Source: Gemmobacter sp. (GTDB lineage: Bacteria; Pseudomonadota; Alphaproteobacteria; Rhodobacterales; Rhodobacteraceae). Taken from it: DNA of 8,336 bases. Each line of letters opens with the position of its first letter. Within the stretch, counting starts at the first letter, position 1. The notes below the pieces were generated by a model that worked only from the letters and a program-made list of their open reading frames with translations, was not told the DNA's origin and ran no database searches. Positions 1-6,756 of this stretch are shown piece by piece. A program made the position numbers and the translations under genes. Where the stretch lies: positions 8,582 through 16,917 of the forward strand of contig DOMY01000218.1 in assembly GCA_003509785.1 (NCBI GenBank), written 5' to 3'.

Positions 1-1041
1 TGCGCCCATGCGCATCAGTTCGGGTGCATGCATGAAGCGGTTTTCAAAGATCTTTTCTTCCAGCACGCTGGTGCCATCTGCCGTGCACAGCAGAGCCATC
101 ATCTGCGCCTGCAGGTCGGTGGGGAAGCCGGGGAAAGGCTCTGTCACCACATCAACGGCCTTCACCCGGCCATTCTTGCGCGCGACCTTGAGCCCGCGTT
201 CGGTTTCGGAGACGGAAATCCCGGCCTCGTCGAGCTTTTCGGCAAAGGCGCCCACCAGAGCGAGCGTGCCGCCGAGACATTCCACCTCGCCACCGCAGAT
301 CGCCGGGGCCAGCATATAGGTGCCCAGCTCGATCCGGTCCGTCACCACCGGATGGGTGGCGCCACCCAGGCGGTCAACGCCCTGAATGGTGATCGTGCTT
401 GTCCCCTCGCCTTCGATCTGCGCGCCCATGCGGCGCAGGCACTGGGCCAGATCGACGATTTCGGGTTCGCGCGCGGCATTGCGGATTTCCGTCGTGCCTT
501 TGGCGAGCGTGGCCGCCAGCAGGGCGTTTTCAGTCGCGCCGACAGAGACGAAAGGAAAATCGACCACTGCGCCTTTCAACCGCCCGCCCGGTGCGCGTGC
601 ATGAACATAGCCGTCGCGCAGATCCAGCTCTGCCCCCATCGCCTCCAGCGCTTTCAGGTGCAGGTCCACCGGGCGCGCGCCGATGGCACAACCGCCTGGC
701 AACGAAACCACGGCATGGCCATCGCGGGCCAGCATCGGGCCAAGAACAAGGATCGAGGCGCGCATCTTGCGCACGATGTCATAATCCGCCGTGTGATTGC
801 CGATCGCATGGGAGGACATGGCCAGCACCTTGCCACCCTGCAGGCTGGCCACCTCGGCCCCGAGCGATTGCAGCAGCTGGGTCATGGTGCGGATATCCGA
901 CAGCCGCGGCGCATTGGTCAGCGTCAGCGGTTCTTCCGTCAGCAAGGTGGCAGGCATCAGCGTGAGGCAGGCATTCTTCGCCCCCGCGATGGGAATCACC
1001 CCGTTGAGTTCACGCCCGCCCCTGACAAGAATCGAATCCAT
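1..1041 (-). CDS. murA: UDP-N-acetylglucosamine 1-carboxyvinyltransferase (MurA), 3' end outside window
   Basis: MurA catalyses the first committed step of peptidoglycan synthesis in the cytoplasm, moving the enolpyruvyl group of PEP to UDP-GlcNAc. The 347 codons seen begin MDSILVRGGREL and include the GAKNA motif with Lys22-Asn23. The fosfomycin-reactive Cys118 lies in PGGCAIGARPVDLH (Cys115 in E. coli), and Asp309 in TEPFPGFPTD matches the catalytic Asp305 of E. coli. The family is about 420 residues long, so roughly 70 C-terminal residues lie beyond the left edge. The start at 1041 is supported by GAGG seven to ten bases upstream, overlapping the end of the 65-codon gene, and by the normal N-terminus. 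The short spacing to that upstream gene suggests one transcript. No lesion is seen, so this should be a functional essential gene. Confidence 0.98.
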   Translation of the reverse strand, partial: MDSILVRGGRELNGVIPIAGAKNACLTLMPATLLTEEPLTLTNAPRLSDIRTMTQLLQSLGAEVASLQGGKVLAMSSHAIGNHTADYDIVRKMRASILVLGPMLARDGHAVVSLPGGCAIGARPVDLHLKALEAMGAELDLRDGYVHARAPGGRLKGAVVDFPFVSVGATENALLAATLAKGTTEIRNAAREPEIVDLAQCLRRMGAQIEGEGTSTITIQGVDRLGGATHPVVTDRIELGTYMLAPAICGGEVECLGGTLALVGAFAEKLDEAGISVSETERGLKVARKNGRVKAVDVVTEPFPGFPTDLQAQMMALLCTADGTSVLEEKIFENRFMHAPELMRMGA

Positions 1042-1050
1042 CTGCCCGCC

Positions 1051-1248
1051 TCATTCGTTATCGTTGCTATCTGCATCATCCCGCGCCGTTCCGGCCCGCG
1101 CCTTCGCCTGTGCCTTGCGCCGGGCCATATTGGCCTTCAACGCCGCCTTCAGCCGATCTTCGCGTGCCGCTTCACCAGTCTGCACCTTGCGGGCGGGCTT
1201 CTTTCCGGGGTCACCGGGCCGTTGGGAAGGGGTATCGGGAGTGCTCAT
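1051..1248 (-). CDS. small basic hypothetical protein upstream of murA
   Basis: A 65-residue hydrophilic protein ends 9 bases before the murA start and is probably co-transcribed with it. The N-terminal third is rich in Pro, Gly and Lys and likely disordered. Residues about 27-52 form a strongly basic, Ala/Lys/Arg-rich stretch (RLKAALKANMARRKAQAKAR) that should be one amphipathic helix. The C-terminus is acidic (DDADSNDNE). There is no signal peptide, membrane segment or cysteine. I believe similar short proteins precede murA in related Rhodobacterales, which supports it being real, but I know of no assigned function. The ATG has only a distant GAGG (about 12 bases away). Confidence 0.7.
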   Translation of the reverse strand: MSTPDTPSQRPGDPGKKPARKVQTGEAAREDRLKAALKANMARRKAQAKARAGTARDDADSNDNE

Positions 1249-1359
1249 GGGGTGTTGTGTACCTCAGGTGAAAAAAACCGTCCAGATTGCCCTTGCACAG
1301 CTTCGCGAATACCGCTAATTCCCCGCCACGCCCGGCGAAGAGACGCCGAAGCGCAGGAT

Positions 1360-1434
<75 letters not shown>

Positions 1435-1903
1435 TCCCAACACGCTGATATGATTATATAGTAGCAAGACTCCAGACGGAGCATCGTGCGGTTTTGCACG
1501 ACCTTGGGCATGCCCCTTGGCGGCATCAAAACTCCATTGGCTGTATACATTCGTCACTCCAACCCTGTGACGGTTCCTTGATGGCGAGACACGGGTCTTC
1601 GTGCCGATGTTCGTGGCGAGCTTCGCGTAATCCACACATATTCAGCCAGACCAAAAGGCAGTTCCTGCACAGACAGCGTGTTTTCTGCCCTTTTCCAACG
1701 GCAGCCACAGTTCTTTGAGGTTTCCCGTGATCTGCCCTGAAAACTGGTGCATGAGTAGATCTTGAGCCGGGAAGGCAGGTGAGGGATCCCAACCTCCGGT
1801 TCGCGCGTTATTTCGACATGCACACCCGATACGACGCAAATCGCACGGCATTTCCTCCGTCACCGCCCTGCCCCACCTCACGACGGACCAAACCGGAGTT
1901 CCG
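1435..1903. other. 469-base intergenic stretch with no convincing gene
   Basis: Between the tRNA and the transglutaminase-like gene, the open frames on either strand are short, overlap one another and resemble no family I recognise. Two small structures stand out: an inverted repeat TCGTGC/GCACGA with a GGTTTT loop (1484-1501), and the perfect palindrome GGGCATGCCC (1506-1515). Neither is followed by a T-run on the plus strand, so neither is a standard terminator. The part nearest 1904 should hold the promoter of the downstream gene, but I see no clear -35/-10 pair. Confidence 0.5.
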
Positions 1904-2737
1904 ATGCAGATACGCTATGGCTATGATATCACGATCACCTGCCCGCAACCGACCCCGCTGGTCTGTCTGCTGCTGGCCGAACAGGCGCGGCTGCCCGATC
2001 TGCGGGCGCCAGAGGCGTTCATCACTACGCCGCCAGATGTGGCCAGTTCCACCTACCTTGATCTTTTCGGCAACCGCTGTCTGCGGCTGACCGCGCCCAT
2101 GGGCGATTTCAGCCTTTGGGGGGATGCCGTGGTGGCCGACAGCGGTCTGCCGGATCGCATTGTGACCCATGCCCGCGAAGTGCCTGTAGCAGACCTGCCG
2201 GATGACTGTCTGGCCTATCTGATGGGCAGCCGCTACTGCGAAACGGATCGTCTGAGCCAGCACGCCTGGGATCTGTTTGGCCATATTGCACCGGGATGGG
2301 GACGGGTTCAGGCCATTTCGGATTTCGTCAATCAGCATATCCGCTTCGATTACATGCAGGCACGCGCGACCCGGACGGCCTATGAGGTCTGGCAGGAACG
2401 TATCGGTGTCTGCCGCGATTTCGCGCATCTGGGTGTTGCGTTTTGCCGCTGCCTCAATATTCCTGCGCGCTATGTGAACGGGCATCTTGGCGATATCGGC
2501 GTGCCGGTAGCAGGCCCGATGGATTTCAGCGCCTGGATGGAAGTCTGGCTGGATGGTGCCTGGCATACATTTGACCCGCGCAACAATGCCCGGCGGATCG
2601 GGCGGATCGTGATCGCGCGCGGCCGGGATGCCGCCGATGTGCCGCTGATCAATTCTTTCGGACCTCATGTGCTGAAATCCTTCCGGGTCTGGACATATCC
2701 GGTTGAAGAAGGCGCTGCCGCAAACCCGGCCGCCTGA
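1904..2737 (+). CDS. transglutaminase-like family protein
   Basis: A 277-residue cytoplasmic-type protein with no signal peptide. Residues about 1-110 form the beta-rich N-terminal domain usual for bacterial transglutaminase-like proteins. The papain-fold core spans about 130-230: the nucleophile Cys170 lies in RIGVCRDFAHL and the Asp of the triad fits Asp224 in HTFDPRNN. The position normally filled by the catalytic His of an HAW motif reads Ser209 in MDFSAWMEVWLDG, so the standard Cys-His-Asp triad is incomplete unless another His (175 or 221) substitutes. My memory is that FSAW occurs in a subgroup of alphaproteobacterial members, so this may be a subfamily trait. GGAG five bases before the ATG supports the start. 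It stands alone; relatives are often annotated as proteases or peptidases, but the substrate is unknown. Confidence 0.88.
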   Translation: MQIRYGYDITITCPQPTPLVCLLLAEQARLPDLRAPEAFITTPPDVASSTYLDLFGNRCLRLTAPMGDFSLWGDAVVADSGLPDRIVTHAREVPVADLPDDCLAYLMGSRYCETDRLSQHAWDLFGHIAPGWGRVQAISDFVNQHIRFDYMQARATRTAYEVWQERIGVCRDFAHLGVAFCRCLNIPARYVNGHLGDIGVPVAGPMDFSAWMEVWLDGAWHTFDPRNNARRIGRIVIARGRDAADVPLINSFGPHVLKSFRVWTYPVEEGAAANPAA

Positions 2738-2760
2738 CTGGCCAGCTGCCGGTTTCGTGG

Positions 2761-2990
2761 GGTGTTCAGTCTGCCCACTTGATGGATTGGATTTGGGGGG
2801 AACCTTTCGAGTTTGATTGTCGGTTATTTGCAGATGTATTCGTAGGGCGTGGGGCCGCTGAGGGGTTTGAGCCTACGTGCGAAGTTCTATGCCGCGATAA
2901 AGTCGGCAGGTGAGCGCGGAGCACCCTCGTCGAATAGGAGGGCTGAACACCTAGCGGCGGCCACTGCCGCCTTTCCGCGTTTGCCATCCG
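2761..2990 (-). pseudogene. IS481-type transposase, 3' remnant
   Basis: Reading the minus strand in one frame (codons at 2761-2763, 2764-2766 and so on) gives ADFIAA-stop-NFARRLKPLSG, then PTPYEYICK-stop, then LERFPPNPIHQ and a final LNT. This follows the C-terminus of IS481-family DDE transposases, which reads like HLADFxAAYNFxRRLKTLxG...TPYEfICK...PERFT.NPxHQMPGLNT. A Tyr codon has become TAG (2887-2889) and another codon TAA (2824-2826), and the normal stop after LNT is lost. Further upstream, FDEGAPRS before ADF and TDGKRGKAA weakly follow the preceding family segment, placing the remnant's upper limit near 2990. The catalytic DDE core is absent. This is a dead fragment. Confidence 0.8.
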
Positions 2991-3200
2991 TGGTACGGTG
3001 TTCGGAGGGGGTGGAACTGACGTCCGCCGCCCTCTCTGCGCGTCTGAGGATCCTGACGGGTTGCCCCCTGAACGAGATCATGACCCTGAAGTGAGCGCAC
3101 GTCGATCTCGACGTCCCAGCCCTGCGCCTGCCGGATTAGAAGACGGGGACAAACGTCCGGGGCGACGTCTCCCGCGGTCCCCGTGCTGATCTGCGCCCGT
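2990..3200 (+). pseudogene. tyrosine recombinase/phage integrase, internal remnant
   Basis: The plus strand reads SEGVELTSAALSARLRILTG, then CPLNEIMTLK, a TGA at 3092-3094, then AHVDLDVPALRLPD, a TAG at 3137-3139, and KTG. This matches the first catalytic-Arg region of tyrosine integrases (typically ALRLLLLTGCRxxEILtLrWxdVDL...LRLPDSKTGxk.V.L). The first stop replaces the conserved Trp and the second the Ser of DSKTG; the catalytic Arg after TGC is Pro. After KTG the similarity fades with probable small indels. No N-terminal arm-binding domain and no HxxR...Y box remain. It abuts the IS481 remnant head-on, so the two decayed elements share one junction near 2990. Confidence 0.75.
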
Positions 3201-3207
3201 GTCATCT

Positions 3208-3232
3208 TCGCCACTTGCAAAGCAATGGGCGA
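3208..3232 (-). terminator. possible hairpin after the ParB operon
   Basis: On the minus strand, immediately after the last stop codon, TCGCC...TTGC pairs with GCAA...GGCGA around a TTT loop, with a 2x2 mismatch in the stem. There is no U-tract after it, so it is not a canonical intrinsic terminator. It may only protect the 3' end or be chance. Confidence 0.25.
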
Positions 3233-3233
3233 G

Positions 3234-4169
3234 CTATGCGCTCTTGCCGTTTCGTGCCTCTGCCACGGGCATATGCTGCGTCAACTGGGCCACGATCTGC
3301 CGAAACTCACTCAGGATTTCGCCATGACTCCTGTCGAGGTAACGTGCGAGGCGATCATTCTGAAGAAGCCGCTCGACAAACCGGCCTGCCACAACAAGAC
3401 GGAGGTGATCCGGTCCAAGCGCGCCCTCGACCAGCTTTATGTTCTTCTGGAGATTGGCCATCTCCGAGCGCATCAGCTCAGCCTGTTCGCGAGTCACCCC
3501 CGCAGGTGCCTTCTTTGCTGTCGGGTCAACCAGGTCAGCGGAGTCGGTCGCCGCCAGAATGGCCTCCACATAGGGCACCGTGTAATTGTTTGCGGCGATC
3601 ATCAGTTCCGCCGCCTGAATTTGCCGCAAGGGCTTCATCTTGCGCAAGAATCGGAAACTGTTGATCGGACAATGCCGGGCCTTCAGCAGTTCGGCCGCCT
3701 CCGGACAAATGCCGTTCAGCAAGGTGCGCTTTTGCCGGATCAGCGCGATGTTCACATTCAACGCGGCAGCGATGCGGGCTTCCGACACGCCTTGTTCGAC
3801 CGCGCGCAGGATCATCTTGTGCTCCTGGATGGTGGCGAGGCGGCTGATGCGCTTGTTGTAGGTGAAGGACTCGTCATCGGTGGCCACCAAGCATATGACC
3901 GACGTCTCGCCCATCTCCTTCAATACACGCAGACGAACATGGCCATCGAGAAGGATGAAGGATCCGTCCTGCCCCGCTGCGCGGGCTACCACCGGCGGTT
4001 CGATCAGGCCGACCTCGCGGATCGACGCGGCGATTTGCCCATACTTCTGACTCTTGGGCACGGTGGTTGACAGCTGCTTCACCGGCAGGATCGCGGCAAT
4101 CGGGATCTGTCGCAGGCTTGCCTCGAACCCGGGGCTCTTCCGCGAAGGCATTTTCCCCATAAGTGTCAT
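3234..4169 (-). CDS. ParB-like protein with RepB-type C-terminal region (ParB-2)
   Basis: A 311-residue protein, last gene of the recombinase operon; its ATG overlaps the upstream stop by four bases (ATGA), which implies translational coupling. The N-terminal ParB-like domain covers about 20-115: PVVARAAGQDGSFILLDGHV with LDGHVRLRVLKEMG (residues 74-87) takes the place of the nucleotide-binding GxRR loop. NKRISRLATIQEHKMI (105-120) takes the second ParB box. A helix-turn-helix region follows at about 118-150 (AVEQGVSEARIAAALNVNIA). Residues about 225-300 resemble the C-terminal domain of plasmid partition protein RepB. The family binds centromere-like DNA and, in true ParBs, CTP. Here no ParA gene is adjacent and the motif is divergent, so plasmid-style segregation is not demonstrated. 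The association with a serine recombinase suggests a role on recombination sites or in maintaining the island. Confidence 0.88.
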   Translation of the reverse strand: MTLMGKMPSRKSPGFEASLRQIPIAAILPVKQLSTTVPKSQKYGQIAASIREVGLIEPPVVARAAGQDGSFILLDGHVRLRVLKEMGETSVICLVATDDESFTYNKRISRLATIQEHKMILRAVEQGVSEARIAAALNVNIALIRQKRTLLNGICPEAAELLKARHCPINSFRFLRKMKPLRQIQAAELMIAANNYTVPYVEAILAATDSADLVDPTAKKAPAGVTREQAELMRSEMANLQKNIKLVEGALGPDHLRLVVAGRFVERLLQNDRLARYLDRSHGEILSEFRQIVAQLTQHMPVAEARNGKSA

Positions 4170-5059
4170 GCTCTTGGCTCCTGCAGTCCTTCAACGATGA
4201 TGCTTGGAAGGCTATCAAGCCCTTCTGCGCGAAGCAGGGTCAGAAAGGTCTCGTCCTTCAAAAGCGATTGGAAGGCCGCGTCGAGAAACAGAAGACTGCT
4301 GCGAGTCGCCTGTGCCCTTCTGACCATGTCCTGCTGCCGCTCCGCCTCCACGCGATAGGCTTTCACCAGCGCCGCAGATGTTATTCGCGCGCGTGGCTGT
4401 TTGTTACGCGCGCCACCCCGCTGCTTGCCATGGCGCTGGCGCAACTCAACAAGCCGCCGCGCCTCCAGAAGCTTCTTCCCGCGCAGTTCGCCCGAGGCAT
4501 AGGCAGCCTCAAGCGCCTTCTGAACATCCTTCTCCTCGGCACGTGTTATGTAGAGCGCGACGCTGAGCGGCATCTGCCCGGTTTCGACCGCGATCAACAG
4601 GCGCTCTTCACCGTTGGCGATCAACTCACCGATTTCATGGACATAGGCGAGGGAAAGCCCTGTCTTGTCGGCGATCTGATGGTCTGAATATCCCCGGTCG
4701 CGCAGGATGGTGATGTCCTGCAACAGCTCGAGCGGCCGCTGCTGGCGCCGCGCAATGTTTTCGATCACGCTGCGCAGAAGCCGTTCTACTTCGCTCGCAT
4801 CCACGACGATGGCCGGAATGTGGGTTTCCCCAAGGGCGACATAGGCCTCCATCCGTCCCTGACCGCAGACCAGCCGATACGAGACCACTGCCTCGTCATC
4901 GATCCGGGCAACGGTGATCGGCTTTTTCAGCCCGATCTTGCCGATGCTGTCCACGAGTGCGCGGAAGGTCTTTTCCGAGCGTTCACGCGGGTTTTCCACG
5001 GTGATGGCGGAAATCGGGATGGTCTGCACTTCGCCCGGCATTTCGACCTCGGTCACCAT
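4166..5059 (-). CDS. ParB N-terminal domain protein (ParB-1)
   Basis: A 297-residue middle gene of the operon. Its start overlaps the recombinase stop by seven bases (ATGGTGA) and its stop overlaps the next start. ParB features in order: IPISAITVENPRERSEK (14-30), GLKKPITVAR (43-52), LVCGQGRMEAYVALGE (63-78, replacing the usual GERRxxA loop), and ENIARRQQRPLEL (100-112, second box). A helix-turn-helix follows at about 123-146 (GYSDHQIADKTGLSLAYVHE). Residues 190-225 are basic and probably flexible, and 226-297 form a helical C-terminal part. It differs enough from the following ParB that the two look like distinct partners rather than a recent duplication; they may form a heteromeric complex. 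No signal or membrane segment. The function is inferred from family and context only. Confidence 0.88.
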   Translation of the reverse strand: MVTEVEMPGEVQTIPISAITVENPRERSEKTFRALVDSIGKIGLKKPITVARIDDEAVVSYRLVCGQGRMEAYVALGETHIPAIVVDASEVERLLRSVIENIARRQQRPLELLQDITILRDRGYSDHQIADKTGLSLAYVHEIGELIANGEERLLIAVETGQMPLSVALYITRAEEKDVQKALEAAYASGELRGKKLLEARRLVELRQRHGKQRGGARNKQPRARITSAALVKAYRVEAERQQDMVRRAQATRSSLLFLDAAFQSLLKDETFLTLLRAEGLDSLPSIIVEGLQEPRA

Positions 5060-6630
5060 GGGGCGACCTCCGTAACCGGAACGCGCCGGGCAATGTCGAA
5101 GAAGAAATCCAGTGATTGAAATCGGAAAGCGTCCAGCATCAGACCATTCTCCTCTGCAAGCCCCAAGGGTTTGCGTCGCATCTCGAATTGGGGCAGCAGG
5201 TAATAGTCGAGCGCGGCGGTGTTCGTTCGGTCCATTCGGATGGCGATGGTGATGTCGGGAGTGAGCCCCGTATCGAAGCGGATTTTCCAGCGCAGCCCGC
5301 CCGTGGTGGTTTGGCGGCAGCGGGCGACGACGACGGAGGCGGTGAATTCGTCATTGATGGTCAGCAGGTCGGTCACCGGATTCCGTGCCACCGTGCCGCC
5401 GATCTGGCTGATCTCGCGGATCACACGCTCCACCTCGTCCCCGTGGAACAGCCGCAGCAACCGGTTCACTTCGATGTAGTGGTAGTCCCGGTCCGGGGTG
5501 AAGCCGACGAGGGAGTAAGCCCGGATCAGGCTGCCGAAGCGATGGGCATAGGCGCCGCTGGATGGCATGCCGTCTGCTTCGTCGATCACGAGGCCAGAAA
5601 TATAGCCATGGCGCTGGAGCAGCCGGGTCAGCCGATCCAGCATCTCCTCGTCCGAGAACCGGCGGTTCCGGGCGGAGATGATCGCCTGCACCTTCTGAAA
5701 CTGTTTCAGCTCGACGATGGCCTCAAAGGCCCCCTCTGACCGGATCCACATCTCCGGGCCATTGGCGACCCGCTTGCGTTTCAGCTTGAACGAGCGCCGG
5801 TTGTAGACATTGTTGCCGATGTATTTCTCGTTGGTCAGGATCTGATGCACGGTGACGCGGGTCCACATCCGACCGAGGTCGGTCAGGATTCCGCGTTCGT
5901 TCAGTTCGGCCGCGATTTCGGTTTCCGACCGACCGTGTTTCAGGAAACGGCTGTAGATCCAGCGAACGGTTTTCACCTCGGCCTCGGGACCGGGCACAAG
6001 GATCACCCGGTCGGTCTGCAGGCTTTTGTGTTCGCCACGCTTCAGCTCGGCCTTCACCTCGCCGCGTTCGTCAAGCAGGACACGGCGAAGGCCAAAGCCC
6101 GCCGGGCCGCCCTGTCGATAGCCGAGTTCGATCAGGCGGCACTGCCCGGTGAAAACCTTGTGGGACAACTCGCGACTGTACTCGCCTGCCATGGCGCGCT
6201 TGACGCTCTTGACGATGGTTGCAACCGGGCCGCCGTCATTTTCGAATTGCTCGGCGCAGTATTCGACCTGCTTGTTGGCGCGTCGGCAGATGTATTCGTA
6301 ATAGGCGGATTCATCGGCATCCTGAAACCGGCCCCACCGGCTGACGTCATAGACGAGGATCACCTCAAAATCGGCCGTCCCATCCTGCACATCCTGGATC
6401 AGTTGCTGCAGGGCTTCGCGGCCCTCAATCCTGAGGCCGCTTTTCCCGGCATCGGCATAGGAACGCACCAGTTCGAAACCACGTTCGGCGGCATATTTGC
6501 GAATCGCGTCTGATTGATTTTCGGTCGAGTATTTCTGGTGGTCGGTTGACATGCGGACATATTCGACCGCCCTTCGCATTGGCTGGGTCTTGGCCGGTCC
6601 TTTCAATGCGGGCGGATCACTTCCGGCCAT
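5053..6630 (-). CDS. large serine recombinase/resolvase-family recombinase
   Basis: A 525-residue recombinase. The N-terminal resolvase catalytic domain covers about 19-165: RRAVEYVRMSTDHQ carries the presumed nucleophile Ser28, then AGKSGL (61-66) and the active-site arginines in YDVSRWGR (Arg98, Arg101). MAGEYSREL (147-155) begins the long helix. The Recombinase domain runs from about 170 to 280, ending in VHQILTNEKYIGNNVYNRRS. The C-terminal 200 residues contain no CxxC pairs, so the zinc ribbon of many large serine integrases is missing and a different C-terminal region (for example DTGLTPDITIAIRMD) is present. GGGAG six bases before the ATG at 6630 supports this start; Met18 is an alternative. 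It is the first gene of the coupled operon with both ParB-like genes. It should cut and rejoin DNA through a 5' phosphoserine link; its sites are unknown. Confidence 0.95.
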   Translation of the reverse strand: MAGSDPPALKGPAKTQPMRRAVEYVRMSTDHQKYSTENQSDAIRKYAAERGFELVRSYADAGKSGLRIEGREALQQLIQDVQDGTADFEVILVYDVSRWGRFQDADESAYYEYICRRANKQVEYCAEQFENDGGPVATIVKSVKRAMAGEYSRELSHKVFTGQCRLIELGYRQGGPAGFGLRRVLLDERGEVKAELKRGEHKSLQTDRVILVPGPEAEVKTVRWIYSRFLKHGRSETEIAAELNERGILTDLGRMWTRVTVHQILTNEKYIGNNVYNRRSFKLKRKRVANGPEMWIRSEGAFEAIVELKQFQKVQAIISARNRRFSDEEMLDRLTRLLQRHGYISGLVIDEADGMPSSGAYAHRFGSLIRAYSLVGFTPDRDYHYIEVNRLLRLFHGDEVERVIREISQIGGTVARNPVTDLLTINDEFTASVVVARCRQTTTGGLRWKIRFDTGLTPDITIAIRMDRTNTAALDYYLLPQFEMRRKPLGLAEENGLMLDAFRFQSLDFFFDIARRVPVTEVAPW

Positions 6631-6756
6631 TTCCGTCTCCCGGTCAATTCATGCAGGCGTCTCCGTCTGGTTGGACCCGGGATGATGTCTGGGGCGCAAA
6701 ATGGAATCTGCCGCTGTGTTGTCTTCTCCTCAGGGTAACCTGAGGAGGACGCCGCG
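6631..6756. promoter_or_regulatory. divergent intergenic control region
   Basis: These 126 bases separate the minus-strand recombinase operon from the plus-strand helix-turn-helix gene, so promoters for both should lie here. I see GGGAG before the recombinase start and GAGGAGG (6742-6748), eight bases before the plus-strand ATG. I cannot assign -35/-10 boxes with confidence. Recombinase sites are also often found next to their genes, but no long imperfect palindrome with a clear crossover dinucleotide is evident. Confidence 0.5.
6726..6747 (+). promoter_or_regulatory. perfect inverted repeat covering the Shine-Dalgarno
   Basis: Nine-base arms CTCCTCAGG (6726-6734) and CCTGAGGAG (6739-6747) flank a GTAA tetraloop. 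The downstream arm contains the Shine-Dalgarno of the gene starting at 6757. As RNA it would hide the ribosome site; as DNA it could be an operator. GTC (6721-6723) and GAC (6748-6750) could extend the stem past a TT bulge. Confidence 0.6.

Noticed and set aside
1808..2668. A 286-codon open frame on the minus strand
   Set aside because: Antisense shadow of the transglutaminase-like gene, which has clear family motifs and a ribosome site.
2849..3094. An 81-codon plus-strand frame starting at ATG 2849 as an intact gene
   Set aside because: Its first half is antisense to the IS481 remnant and only its second half is integrase-like, so it is a chance fusion of two pseudogenes.
3183..4070. A 295-codon plus-strand frame
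   Set aside because: Antisense shadow of ParB-2; the minus-strand reading has recognisable ParB and RepB features and a coupled start.
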